A stretch of 23,347 bases of DNA. It comes from an uncultured Ruminococcus sp. (GTDB taxonomy: Bacteria > Bacillota > Clostridia > Oscillospirales > CAG-272). The stretch is from assembly GCA_902797125.1 (NCBI GenBank), contig CADBRS010000023.1:1-23347 (forward strand). The letters are read 5' to 3'. The position numbers were made by a program, and so were the translations under genes. Of the stretch, positions 1 through 8,228 are shown one piece after another. The notes under the pieces are model-generated. The model saw only the letters and a list, made by a program, of their open reading frames with translations, searched no databases and was not told where the DNA came from. Positions within the stretch are counted from its first letter, which is position 1; every line of letters begins with the position of its first letter.

Positions 1-1
1 C

Positions 2-52
2 AAACAGCACAGCCCCGCAGGGAAACAAATCACTATTCAATTCGACTGTTAA
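2..52 (+). CDS. possible 3' end of a gene truncated by the window edge
   Basis: A reading frame open from the first bases ends at a TAA at 50-52 and would encode a 16-residue tail ending ITIQFDC. A plus-strand terminator lies shortly downstream at 74-98, which is what one expects after the last gene of a plus-strand unit. No family can be recognised from so short a tail. The stretch also takes part in a nested inverted repeat, so it may be non-coding. Confidence 0.3.
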   Translation, partial: KQHSPAGKQITIQFDC

Positions 53-79
53 GAAAGTTTCCCTATGATAGGTGCGGGG
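13..79. repeat. nested inverted repeat
   Basis: CCCCGCA at 13-19 pairs with TGCGGGG at 73-79, and directly inside it AGGGAAAC at 19-26 pairs with GTTTCCCT at 57-64. Together they can form one long stem with an 8-base bulge on the 3' side and a loop of about 30 bases. The outer arm competes with the short terminator hairpin at 74-87. No plus-strand gene lies close downstream, so attenuation of a following gene is not an obvious role. Confidence 0.5.
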
Positions 80-98
80 AATCCCGCCTGCTTTTTTT
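74..98 (+). terminator. rho-independent terminator
   Basis: GCGGG at 74-78 and CCCGC at 83-87 form a 5-bp stem with a GAAT tetraloop. Four bases later comes a run of seven T (92-98). It fits the end of a plus-strand transcript entering from the left and lies just before the stop codon of tmk on the other strand. Confidence 0.55.
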
Positions 99-100
99 GC

Positions 101-721
101 TTATAAGATATTTTGAACGGTTGCCCAGACTGTTTCCAGAACGGACGCATAATCCTTCGAAGCATCGATCGTAACGATGGTTTCCTTGTCCTGAAGAAAA
201 GCAAGGATCTGCCCGAACCTGTTCCTTACCTGTAGCTGGATCGCATCGGTTTCGTAGAGTTCCGCCTGGGCTCTGGATGCGTCTTTGGCCCGTCTCTTTC
301 TCGATTCCTCAATGGAAACGTTCAAAAAGAGAACAAGGTCGGGCTTGAGCATATTCAGGCAGACACGGTTCAGATCGTAGATTGCCTCCATGCTCAGGGC
401 GTCTGTTTGATTGTAGGCCATATTGGACAGATAGTAGCGGTCGCAAACGACAGAAGTCCCTCCGTCCAGTATCGGCTTCAGATGGTGGATATGCTCGATA
501 CGGGACGCCACATTCAGAAAGGCCATGGTTTCAGGCTCGACCGAGATTTCTTTGGCTAAAGAAGCCCGGATCACCTTGCCGGCAGGATCTTCGTCATAAG
601 GTTCGCGTTCATATAAACATGCGGCGCCGGTCTTTTCGCTGATCAATTTGGTCAGGTCTTTTGCGATCGAGCTTTTTCCGCTTCCGTCCAGACCTTCGAT
701 GACTATGAATTTTCCTCTCAA
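101..721 (-). CDS. tmk: thymidylate (dTMP) kinase
   Basis: Phosphorylates dTMP to dTDP with ATP in the cytoplasm, an essential step of dTTP synthesis. Seen: an N-terminal P-loop GLDGSGKSS at residues 10-18, the DRYY motif at about residue 94 that contacts the nucleotide monophosphate, and a basic lid-like stretch near residues 140-150. About 206 residues is normal for the family. I place the start at a TTG at 721 because GAGG (730-733) sits 8 bases before it; the GTG at 730 overlaps that Shine-Dalgarno sequence and cannot easily use it. The gene starts about 10 bases after the stop of the rhamnosidase-like gene, so the two are probably co-transcribed although their functions are unrelated. 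Identity is confident, the exact start less so. Confidence 0.93.
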   Translation of the reverse strand: MRGKFIVIEGLDGSGKSSIAKDLTKLISEKTGAACLYEREPYDEDPAGKVIRASLAKEISVEPETMAFLNVASRIEHIHHLKPILDGGTSVVCDRYYLSNMAYNQTDALSMEAIYDLNRVCLNMLKPDLVLFLNVSIEESRKRRAKDASRAQAELYETDAIQLQVRNRFGQILAFLQDKETIVTIDASKDYASVLETVWATVQNIL

Positions 722-731
722 CGGAGACACC

Positions 732-2801
732 TCATTTCTTTAAACTGACAACTGAAACGATATCAGGACGATTCGGAGCCAAGGATTCGTATGCTGCGAT
801 GATCGGAGCGGAACCCCAGGGATGGCAGAGGCTGACATTTCCTTTTTGTTCTTTGCCCCAGGCTTCAAACAGGGTCGTTGCACCTTGATCCAACATATGC
901 ATCCAGCTGTGATCGCTTTTTTGCGTGATCAACTCCAGCACCAGGTCGTAATCATGGAGAAGCGCGCAAGCCTTGAGTACGAAATACGCAAAATAGATGC
1001 CGCAGGCCAATCCCTTTTCGCGGATCAGGGCATGAATCGAATCCAAAGATTCCGGTTTGGCAAATCCAAAGAAGACGGGCAGCACATTAGAATGAAGAGC
1101 ATAATGATCGCAGCCCGGGCCATCCCGGTACAACCCTTTTTCTTCATCGAAAAAGGCAGCGTTGAAGGAACGGACCAGCTTGTGGATCCCGGTCAATTCG
1201 GGAAGATCCAGTTCTTTGCGGATTCGGTCTGTCACGATATGTGCGCCGACCCAGAAGGCGTTGATCACATTGTGCAGGCAGTCCGGCGGAACCGGCTTGG
1301 GGAGCGGGACCGCGTAACCGTCTCTCAGATTTGCGGGCCAGTCCACAAGATTCCATTTGTCGCTGACGCCTTGGAGCAGTCCGTCAGGACGTTCAAACTG
1401 GCGGAAGTGATTTAAAATGCCCTCGATATAGGGGAGATTCTCTCTCAAAAAGGTCTTGTCTTTGGCATATCGGTAACCATTCCAGATCTGGAGAGGGAAC
1501 TGCAGGGAATAATCGGCGATTTCCTGCATGAAAGAACCCGGAGCGACAGCCATCATGCCGGGGCAGATTTTAGTCGAATCCGTAAAATCCCGAGCTGTTT
1601 TCTTGTAAGTCGCCCAATCGCCGGTCAGATACAAATAGGCAAGGCCTGTTACGGTGAAATCGCCCAGATACTGGCCTTTTTCTCTTTGGGGGCAATCCGG
1701 GATCGAATCGCCTACGGCGCAGACCAATGTCTTTTCGCATAGACGCAGCACGGCCGACAGATCACGGTTGTCCGTTTCGAAACGCACGCATGGCACGCCG
1801 CCCGTTCTGCGCCGGACTTCTGCAGTATAGCCTTTCGGCAACCATTCGGTATGTTCCGGCAATTCAATGCGGGCGTAGCGGAATCCTTTGCTGTCAAAGA
1901 AAACCAAATCGTCGCCTGCGGGATTTCCCGAGAGGGTACAGAACTCCTCATATGTGCAGTTACAGCGCATTTTATAGCGAGGCATCTCGTAATCGGTCTC
2001 TTCCGTTTCCTCGCCGCACAGCACGCGAACGACCGATCCGGCGGGACCGTGAAGCCTTAGATGCAACGTTCCGGAGATCTCTTCGCCGAAATCCATGAAT
2101 AAAACGCGATCGTTTCCGCCCACGAAAGAGGTCCGGATAGGATTAATTTCATGGAGGTCGAGCCCGGGATCAGGCATGCTTCTGAACAGATAGCCCAAAT
2201 CTTCCCGTACGCAGGCGGGGACCCAACCCGAGCCTTCTCCCTGGGCGCTGTTGCCCAAAGACTTCCTCATATCCAGATTTTCGGCAAAAGCTGTATCGTA
2301 TCCCTGCTTATATCCTGCCAGATATTCCGGTGCTTCACGGCAGAGGAATTGAGGGTCCGTGCCGAAGAGGAACGTACCGTCTGCAAAAACGTCTGCGATC
2401 ATGCCTTCGCGATTGTCGCCGCTCTGGTAAGCTCTGTTGCGCAGACCTTGGTAAAATACGTGGACGGCGAGTATGTTTTCGCCGGCGACCAGCCCGTCCG
2501 TCACCCGGTATGTGTTATATTGATAGTCCTCTGCGTATGCCTGGGCAGGGCCGACCCCGAGCAGATGTCCGTTGAGATAGACACGGGCATAATCATCCGC
2601 GCTGATATCGATTTTTAAGGTTTTGACATCCGGACCCAGGTTGAATTTCCGGATGAACCAGGTGTGGTTGTTGAGTGTATCTTCGGGCACAGGGGCGATC
2701 GCTTTCGGCGAATGCTCCTTGTGAAATACATCGATCGGCGTCAGCTCTGCAAACCGAGGGTTTTGGATCCAAACCCCTTGGAAACGATGTCTGTCGGGCA
2801 T
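732..2801 (-). CDS. GH78 alpha-L-rhamnosidase-like glycoside hydrolase
   Basis: Likely removes terminal alpha-L-rhamnose from oligosaccharides or glycosides by an inverting mechanism. The 689-residue protein has no signal peptide, so it probably acts in the cytoplasm on imported substrates. Residues about 50-125 resemble the N-terminal carbohydrate-binding sandwich of the family (YLNGHLLGVGP). The catalytic (alpha/alpha)6 part holds DCPQREKGQYLGDF at 369-382. Its D369, E374 and D381 have the spacing of Asp567, Glu572 and Asp579 of Bacillus RhaB. GATTLFEAW near the C terminus supplies a candidate general base, E646. The start is an ATG preceded at 6 bases by AAAGGAG. A sugar specificity other than rhamnose is possible, because family members vary. 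Confidence 0.85.
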   Translation of the reverse strand: MPDRHRFQGVWIQNPRFAELTPIDVFHKEHSPKAIAPVPEDTLNNHTWFIRKFNLGPDVKTLKIDISADDYARVYLNGHLLGVGPAQAYAEDYQYNTYRVTDGLVAGENILAVHVFYQGLRNRAYQSGDNREGMIADVFADGTFLFGTDPQFLCREAPEYLAGYKQGYDTAFAENLDMRKSLGNSAQGEGSGWVPACVREDLGYLFRSMPDPGLDLHEINPIRTSFVGGNDRVLFMDFGEEISGTLHLRLHGPAGSVVRVLCGEETEETDYEMPRYKMRCNCTYEEFCTLSGNPAGDDLVFFDSKGFRYARIELPEHTEWLPKGYTAEVRRRTGGVPCVRFETDNRDLSAVLRLCEKTLVCAVGDSIPDCPQREKGQYLGDFTVTGLAYLYLTGDWATYKKTARDFTDSTKICPGMMAVAPGSFMQEIADYSLQFPLQIWNGYRYAKDKTFLRENLPYIEGILNHFRQFERPDGLLQGVSDKWNLVDWPANLRDGYAVPLPKPVPPDCLHNVINAFWVGAHIVTDRIRKELDLPELTGIHKLVRSFNAAFFDEEKGLYRDGPGCDHYALHSNVLPVFFGFAKPESLDSIHALIREKGLACGIYFAYFVLKACALLHDYDLVLELITQKSDHSWMHMLDQGATTLFEAWGKEQKGNVSLCHPWGSAPIIAAYESLAPNRPDIVSVVSLKK

Positions 2802-2830
2802 GATAAACTCCTTTGGTCTTCGATAATCTC

Positions 2831-2836
2831 ATTATA
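2831..2836 (-). promoter_or_regulatory. -10 element for the GH78-tmk unit
   Basis: A perfect TATAAT on the minus strand lies 30 bases upstream of the GH78 start. I find no convincing -35 box at 16-19 bases from it, so only the -10 is called; an activator may be required. Confidence 0.4.
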
Positions 2837-2898
2837 CACCAAAAAAGGACCGAGAGGGCAGGAAAAACAGACAAAGGGACAAGAGTTTTGCGCGCGTA

Positions 2899-2927
2899 TT
2901 GATTTCTACATTCTGTAATGCTATAAT
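2899..2927 (+). promoter_or_regulatory. sigma-A type promoter for the metallophosphoesterase-hisJ-proC operon
   Basis: TTGATT at 2899-2904, a 17-base spacer and TATAAT at 2922-2927, on the plus strand 35 bases before the first gene. It is divergent from the GH78 promoter region, with about 60 bases between the two -10 boxes. Confidence 0.75.
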
Positions 2928-2962
2928 TTGAACGAAAAAAGCAGAGAAAGCGAGGACTCTAT

Positions 2963-3811
2963 ATGCCCGAAATGAAAACAAAAAGAGTGATCATGCTCTC
3001 CGATGTGCATCTTTGCCATTTGAACTGGTTCGGAATGACCAGTGAACAGAGACTGGACAAAATGATCAAGGAACTGAATGAGGATTATGAAAAAAGCCCC
3101 TATGACATGGTCCTGTTCCTCGGCGACTATTCGCTGGACTTTTGGGTGTGTGCGGAGGGCGGCTCGTATCTGAACCCGGGGCATATCAGCAACACCGCCA
3201 ATATCATCAAAAAATATTTTTCACAATTGCCCGCTCCGTTCTACATGCTGCCCGGCAACCACGAGCAATATGCCCCTGAAACATGGAAAGCGATTGTCGG
3301 AACAGACCGGTACTTTACAGTGCCGTACGGCCCGTATGTATTCATCATGCTGGATACATTTTCGGGACATCTGGGACCGGATTTCCACAGCGACGGAACG
3401 TATGAACCCGTCAAAGTAGATTATGTCAAGAAAATCATGGCGGAAAACCCGGGGAAGAAATTCTTCCTCTGCGCACATGATTTTTATGTGGGACAGGAAA
3501 CACAGGAATTCAAAGATCTGCTGGCCGACCCGGACATCCTTTGCCTGTTTGCCGGCCATACGCACGAATCCAGGATCTTTTCGCTTGGCGCCGAATTCCA
3601 CAACAAATGTCTCGTTCGAACAGGGAATTATGCATATTCTCACGCCTTTGAAGGGCAATTCGCTTCCTGGGGATGGCGTGAACTGATCTGTGAGGACGAC
3701 CAGAAACGCGTGAAAACAGAGTATCTGCTCCCGGAAACGAAATATATCGTCAAAGGTGAGCAACGCTCGCACGAAGCCTTCAGAAGAGACGGAATCGAGT
3801 TGAGATACTGA
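2963..3811 (+). CDS. calcineurin-like metallophosphoesterase
   Basis: A 282-residue cytoplasmic phosphoesterase of the two-metal calcineurin fold. All five family motifs are present in order: D14-x-H16 in SDVHLCH, GDYSLD with D55, GNHE with N99/H100, AHDF with H172 and GHTH with H199/H201. The protein has no signal peptide or membrane segment. The substrate cannot be told from the sequence. GAGG lies 7 bases before the ATG. Its stop shares one base with the start of the PHP-phosphatase gene (TGATG), so the two are translationally coupled. That suggests a small phosphate-ester substrate, but this is inference. Confidence 0.88.
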   Translation: MPEMKTKRVIMLSDVHLCHLNWFGMTSEQRLDKMIKELNEDYEKSPYDMVLFLGDYSLDFWVCAEGGSYLNPGHISNTANIIKKYFSQLPAPFYMLPGNHEQYAPETWKAIVGTDRYFTVPYGPYVFIMLDTFSGHLGPDFHSDGTYEPVKVDYVKKIMAENPGKKFFLCAHDFYVGQETQEFKDLLADPDILCLFAGHTHESRIFSLGAEFHNKCLVRTGNYAYSHAFEGQFASWGWRELICEDDQKRVKTEYLLPETKYIVKGEQRSHEAFRRDGIELRY

Positions 3812-4590
3812 TGCTGCTAGCCAATTATCATACCCATACGACACGTTGCAATCATGCGACGGGGGACGAACGGGAATATATTGAAAATGCGATCCGCGCG
3901 GGATTGGTCGAACTGGGCTTTTCCGATCATGCGCCGATGGTTTTTCACACGCCCGGCTATTATTCCGGATTTAGGATCAGACCGGAACGTTTCGAAGACT
4001 ATGTGACAACGTTGCGCGCGCTGAAAGAGGAATACGCAGGCCAGATCAAGATCCGGATCGGGCTGGAAGTGGAATACTATCCGGAACTGTTTCAGGATTT
4101 TCTGGACTATATCCGGCCCTATGGCATCGAATATCTGATCATGGGTCAGCACTTCCTGGGCAACGAGATCGGAGAAAAGCCTTCCGGGATGGAAACGGAC
4201 GATGAGTCCCGTCTGGCCCGGTTTGTCGATCAGGTCAGCGAAGGGATGAGAACGGGCAAATTCACATATGTGGCTCATCCGGACATGATGCCGTTCAAAG
4301 GCGATCCGGATGTATACGCCAAACAGGTCAGCCGGCTGATCGATTGTTCTTTGGAGACCGAAACACCGTTAGAGATCAATTTTTTGGGTATTCGCGGAAA
4401 GCGTGCTTATCCGAACCCGAAATTCTGGGAGCAGGCAGGCAAGCAGCATGCCCTGTGCGTGTTTGGATGCGATGCTCATTCTCCGGACGTGACAGCGGAT
4501 CTGGAGTCGCTGAAAGTCGCCGAACAAATGGTTAAACAATACGGATTGAGGCACGTGGATTTCCCGGTGCTCAAGAATCCCAATCTGTGA
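3811..4590 (+). CDS. hisJ: PHP-family histidinol-phosphatase (HisJ/HisK type)
   Basis: Likely converts L-histidinol phosphate to L-histidinol, the penultimate step of histidine synthesis, using the PHP metal centre. Seen: NYHTHTTRC with H7 and H9, FSDHAP with D39 and H40, GLEVEY with E86/E88, GQHFL with H114, VAHPDMM and, near the end, GCDAHS. These are the ordered metal ligands of the PHP domain in HisJ-type enzymes. The length of 259 residues is typical. No other his genes are in the window, so another phosphomonoester is possible. It begins on the last base of the preceding stop codon and ends 20 bases before proC, so it is in the middle of a three-gene operon. Confidence 0.8.
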   Translation: MLLANYHTHTTRCNHATGDEREYIENAIRAGLVELGFSDHAPMVFHTPGYYSGFRIRPERFEDYVTTLRALKEEYAGQIKIRIGLEVEYYPELFQDFLDYIRPYGIEYLIMGQHFLGNEIGEKPSGMETDDESRLARFVDQVSEGMRTGKFTYVAHPDMMPFKGDPDVYAKQVSRLIDCSLETETPLEINFLGIRGKRAYPNPKFWEQAGKQHALCVFGCDAHSPDVTADLESLKVAEQMVKQYGLRHVDFPVLKNPNL

Positions 4591-4610
4591 TAAAAAAGGA
4601 GGTCGAGCCC

Positions 4611-5411
4611 ATGGATACGAAAACTTGTAAGATTGCTTTCCTGGGCATGGGCAATATGGGCAGCGCCATAGCGGGCGCATTGCGTCAAAAAGCCGGGTTT
4701 GATTCAACCCGGATCTATGCTTATGCACCTCATTATGAAAAACTTGAGAAACGGTCAAAAGAAATCGGTTTCATTCCTTGCCGTTCTCCTCAGCAGGCTC
4801 TTGAAAATGCGGACGTGGTTATCATGGCATGCAAGCCCTATCAAATCGAAAAGCTTTTGGGGCAGATCAAAGATGACTTGCGCGGGAAGGCCCTCCTTTC
4901 CATCGCCTTGGGCTGGGATCTGAAGAAATATCAAACGATTCTGGATCCCTCCGTTCGGATTCAGTTCGTCATGCCCAATACCCCTGCACAGGTGGGCGAA
5001 GGCGTCATGCTGTTCGAATCGGACAACACGCTGGAGGAGCAAGAGCGCAAAGAGATCATGAATTGGTTTTCCAAGATGGGCCTTGTGGTCGACCTGCCGA
5101 CGCATCTGATGGGGATAGGCGGAGCATTGACAGGCTGTGGACCTGCGTTTGTCGATCTGATGATCGAAGCCTATGCGGATGCCGCGGTTTCTTACGGGAT
5201 CCCCAGAGAACAGGCCTACAGGCTGACTTCCCAAATGATTCTCGGAGCGGCCAAGCTGCAACTCGAAACAGGGAAGGCTCCCGGAGAATTGAAAGACGCG
5301 GTCTGCTCACCGGGAGGATCGACGATCAAAGGCGTCATGGCCTTGGAAAAGAACGGTTACCGGGCCGCATGCATCGCCGCCATTCAGGCCGCGATGGACA
5401 AATCAAAATAA
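4611..5411 (+). CDS. proC: pyrroline-5-carboxylate reductase
   Basis: Reduces 1-pyrroline-5-carboxylate to L-proline with NAD(P)H, the last step of proline synthesis. Seen: an N-terminal Rossmann nucleotide loop GMGNMG at about residues 12-17, VMPNTPAQVGEG in the middle, and the C-terminal dimer-domain signature DAVCSPGGSTIKG followed by a helix ending in AIQAAMDKSK. The length is 266 residues. The ATG at 4611 is chosen because AGGAGGT (4597-4603) lies 7 bases before it; the upstream GTG at 4587 would include the Shine-Dalgarno sequence inside the gene. It is the last gene of the operon and is followed at once by a terminator hairpin. Confidence 0.93.
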   Translation: MDTKTCKIAFLGMGNMGSAIAGALRQKAGFDSTRIYAYAPHYEKLEKRSKEIGFIPCRSPQQALENADVVIMACKPYQIEKLLGQIKDDLRGKALLSIALGWDLKKYQTILDPSVRIQFVMPNTPAQVGEGVMLFESDNTLEEQERKEIMNWFSKMGLVVDLPTHLMGIGGALTGCGPAFVDLMIEAYADAAVSYGIPREQAYRLTSQMILGAAKLQLETGKAPGELKDAVCSPGGSTIKGVMALEKNGYRAACIAAIQAAMDKSK

Positions 5412-5415
5412 CAAG

Positions 5416-5449
5416 AAACGAGCCCCTCTCCACGGAAGGGCTCGTTTTT
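5416..5449. terminator. terminator between convergent proC and nth
   Basis: CGAGCCC at 5419-5425 pairs with GGGCTCG at 5438-5444, flanked by AAA on the left and TTTTT on the right. It is a good terminator for proC on the plus strand. On the minus strand the U-run is only three bases, so termination of nth would be weaker. The last T abuts the nth stop codon. Confidence 0.8.
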
Positions 5450-6093
5450 CAAAGCTTATGATAATGCTCACAGCAGTCTGACAGCGGGCATCCCGGACAT
5501 TTTGGAGACAAAGCCGTGCAAGTGTCTCTTCCAAACATGACCAGCCGGTGGCAAAAGTCGGAACTGTCCTCGGGAGGGATCAAAGCAACCAGGATCTTTT
5601 CGACCTGATAGGGGACCTTCAAAGACTCCGGATAGAATCCCAAACGGCCGCAGATCCGGATGCAATGTGTATCCGTAACGATGGCGGGTTTGTGAAAAAC
5701 ATCTCCCAGCAGGAGGTTCGCAATTTTCCGGCCGACGCCGGGAAGGGCCAGTAATTCGTCCATATTGTCAGGGATCGAACCGTTGTAGCGGACAGCCACG
5801 ATGCGGCTGGCCTCTTTGACGTTCCGGGCCTTAGCATGATAGAGTCCGCAGGGCTTCAGGATGTTTTCCAATTCTTCAAGATCTGCATCGGCCATGGCAG
5901 AAGGCGTTGGATAGCGATCAAACAACTCTTCAGAGACGATGTTGACCCGGGCATCTGTGCATTGCGCGGACAACCGCGCCATGACCAGCAGACGCCAAGG
6001 ATCTCCTTCGTAGTGAAGCGCACAAACTGCGTCAGGATACAGATCTTTCAGTTTTTGGACCACACAGAGGGCCCTTTTTTGATCTTTCGTCAT
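5449..6093 (-). CDS. nth: endonuclease III, DNA glycosylase/AP lyase
   Basis: Base excision repair enzyme that removes oxidised pyrimidines and nicks AP sites. Seen: LSAQCTD near residue 41, the helix-hairpin-helix LPGVGRKIA with catalytic lysine K123, VTDTHC with the catalytic aspartate D141, and a C-terminal 4Fe-4S motif C192-x6-C199-x2-C202-x5-C208. The length of 214 residues is normal. The ATG overlaps the stop of the upstream DUF3810-like gene by four bases (ATGA), and AAGGAGG lies just before it, so translation of the two is probably coupled. It shares its 3' side with the proC terminator. Confidence 0.95.
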   Translation of the reverse strand: MTKDQKRALCVVQKLKDLYPDAVCALHYEGDPWRLLVMARLSAQCTDARVNIVSEELFDRYPTPSAMADADLEELENILKPCGLYHAKARNVKEASRIVAVRYNGSIPDNMDELLALPGVGRKIANLLLGDVFHKPAIVTDTHCIRICGRLGFYPESLKVPYQVEKILVALIPPEDSSDFCHRLVMFGRDTCTALSPKCPGCPLSDCCEHYHKL

Positions 6094-8159
6094 GACGCCT
6101 CCTTCTCCTCTAGATAGGTTTCCATCAAATAGCGGATCGATGTCGCATAGTCAGACGTGGCGGAGGAGAAAGAGAAGTAGCCGACGGGTTCAAAAACAGA
6201 TTCTGCCTGATCACGGCGTTTTTGCCGTTCTGCCTCCTCGGCGGCCAGTTCGGCCGCGGTCTTCCTGGTTTCCAACGTGACGGTCGCACCGCAGTAATCC
6301 CGGGTCGACATGGCGGGAATCTTTTCTTGGAGCAGATCGGCCAGATCGTCCGGAACAGCATCTGAAGGCAGAGACACATGAATGAAGACATTCAGCGTTT
6401 CAGGCTCGGACAGGGAAGCAGAGCCGGTCCAGGAGAAGGACACACTGACGGCATCTTCAGCCACATCCTGCAGAGCGGTCTGCAGATCTTTTCCCTGTGC
6501 TTGAATGGACTGAATGAACGGAACATACTCATCTGTCGAGTTGAACAAATGCTGAAGCGACAGCGTGACGATCAGCGACTGAACGCCTTCTCTGGTCCGC
6601 ATCGTGCTATCAATGTCTGTCTTGAGCTGATCCAGATATTCCTCCGGAGAGAAGCCGAGTGCCCGCCGGACCGACAGAGACCAGTCAGCCCGCTCGCCGT
6701 ATGACGTGCGAAATTCCTCAAGCAATTGATTCAGATCATCAAAAACAGCAGGACCGACTTCAGTCATCAGCAGTTCGCCCAGCGAGGCCTGGATGGTCAT
6801 GTCGCAGAGCAGAGAATCCAACGAGTAGCGGTTTGCCTCGGTGACGCTGATGTCCCACGAGATGTGGCTCAGTGAATCCTTGAGCAGCCGTTCACGAACC
6901 GACGCATACTGTTCAGCAGGAACCGTCAATTCGATCGTCAAGTCGGCAGACAGCGATTCCAGTTCGCCCGGCTGGAAAGAGTCAACATAATCAGCGATGG
7001 GGCCTTCATCCGGGGTCAGATAGAGCACCCCCTTGGCATCATTGAACATTTTGTTGTACCGAAGCACCAGCACGTTATAGTCCTGAGTGTTCTGAAGAGA
7101 CCGGAGGACAGAAAGCATTCTGGAGAAAATGTTGTAATAACCGCTATAGCGTATCCAGGGGTTATCCGAATTGATGCACACGTAGTCCGAAATATAATCC
7201 GCCTCGCTTTCGCGAAGGAAACCTTTCAGGTGCGCATATTCGTGCGCAATGACGGAAGGATATTCCGAGTTGCGCAAATTGTTCTTGATCAGGATCTCCT
7301 CGGTCCCCGGGACAAACAATCCGACGATATTACCGGTAAAGATCGGATTGTTGGGGGAGTAGAAGCGGACATCGGGGTAATAACCCTTCAAAGACGGGAA
7401 AGTGTCGGAAGCGGACCGCATGGCTGCGATCAGATCATCCTTTAACTCGTCATAAACAGGAAACTTGACTTTGTCCGGACTGCCGCAGATCGCAATCATT
7501 TCATGATAGGCGACTTCCATGTCGTCAAGACAGCTGAGTCCGTAATTGACCATGTCCGCCTGAGAATAGGTGACATCCTGCTTTTGGTGCTGATCTGTGA
7601 TCGTGGTCGTCAGCACCGGGATCAGGCAAAGGAAGACGAGGATCGAAACTGCAGTGATCAAAGTGATCTCGCCGGTCTTGAACCAAACTTTCCATATTTC
7701 CGGAGAAAGGTGCGAATTGAGGATCGCTACGAAGACGATGAAAACAAGGCTCACCCCGCAGGCCACAAAAAAGGGAACGGTATAGCTGGCCGTGTCGTAG
7801 AAAGCGGATCCGATCAGCGACAGCAGGAAAAGAACGGTTGAAACGAAAACGACGGGAACGCCGATCTTGAGGACCAAGGTGTTATGCTTTCTGAACACAA
7901 ACAGCGCGATGCCAAAGAGTGCGCAGATGATACATAGGAGCGGGATCCTCCACACGCTCAACCATCCGATCAGAGAAAAAGGCATGACGGAGGAAAACCA
8001 TGCGATCGGAACACTGATCCAAATATAGATGTGCGACGTATAAAAATCAGCAAACCCGTGCCAGATCAAAGCCAGCAGGGAAACGAGCAGGCAGACACCG
8101 GACACGATGGCCGTTGCTTTTGACAGCCCGGACCAATCTGAGAACTTCTTGATATGCAA
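6090..8159 (-). CDS. DUF3810-like membrane protein with a zinc-protease motif and a long C-terminal extension
   Basis: A 689-residue protein. The first ~185 residues hold about six hydrophobic segments. A soluble domain follows with AHEYAHLKGFLRESEAD: the HEYAH (306-310) is an HExxH zinc motif and the following E-rich segment supplies a third ligand, the pattern I know from DUF3810 proteins. The 300 or so residues after it, rich in charged helices, exceed the usual family length and I do not recognise them. I choose TTG at 8159: AGGAGG lies 7 bases before it, whereas the ATG at 8204 falls inside the rplA terminator hairpin. The stop overlaps the nth start. Proteolytic activity is inferred only from the motif. 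No separate promoter is obvious. Confidence 0.7.
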   Translation of the reverse strand: MHIKKFSDWSGLSKATAIVSGVCLLVSLLALIWHGFADFYTSHIYIWISVPIAWFSSVMPFSLIGWLSVWRIPLLCIICALFGIALFVFRKHNTLVLKIGVPVVFVSTVLFLLSLIGSAFYDTASYTVPFFVACGVSLVFIVFVAILNSHLSPEIWKVWFKTGEITLITAVSILVFLCLIPVLTTTITDQHQKQDVTYSQADMVNYGLSCLDDMEVAYHEMIAICGSPDKVKFPVYDELKDDLIAAMRSASDTFPSLKGYYPDVRFYSPNNPIFTGNIVGLFVPGTEEILIKNNLRNSEYPSVIAHEYAHLKGFLRESEADYISDYVCINSDNPWIRYSGYYNIFSRMLSVLRSLQNTQDYNVLVLRYNKMFNDAKGVLYLTPDEGPIADYVDSFQPGELESLSADLTIELTVPAEQYASVRERLLKDSLSHISWDISVTEANRYSLDSLLCDMTIQASLGELLMTEVGPAVFDDLNQLLEEFRTSYGERADWSLSVRRALGFSPEEYLDQLKTDIDSTMRTREGVQSLIVTLSLQHLFNSTDEYVPFIQSIQAQGKDLQTALQDVAEDAVSVSFSWTGSASLSEPETLNVFIHVSLPSDAVPDDLADLLQEKIPAMSTRDYCGATVTLETRKTAAELAAEEAERQKRRDQAESVFEPVGYFSFSSATSDYATSIRYLMETYLEEKEAS

Positions 8160-8181
8160 AGCTATTCCTCCTTTCGAAATG

Positions 8182-8214
8182 ATGAAAAACAAGGTCGGGA
8201 GCATCCCGACCTTG
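8182..8214 (-). terminator. rho-independent terminator after rplA
   Basis: Read on the minus strand, CAAGGTCGGG and CCCGACCTTG (8190-8214) form a 10-bp stem with a 5-base loop, followed by TTTTT. It lies between rplA and the DUF3810-like gene, so it ends, or partly ends, the ribosomal protein operon. Confidence 0.88.
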
Positions 8215-8228
8215 CATGAGAGCTCTTT

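Noticed and set aside
822..1415. A 197-codon plus-strand open frame inside the GH78 gene
   Set aside because: No ribosome binding site or family motif; the opposite frame has the conserved GH78 catalytic residues.
4587..4610. GTG start extending ProC by eight residues
   Set aside because: It overlaps the hisJ stop and would place the strong AGGAGGT site inside the gene; ATG at 4611 fits the site and the family N terminus.
8160..8204. Upstream ATG start of the DUF3810-like gene
   Set aside because: It lies within the rplA terminator hairpin and lacks a Shine-Dalgarno sequence, whereas TTG at 8159 has AGGAGG at 7 bases.
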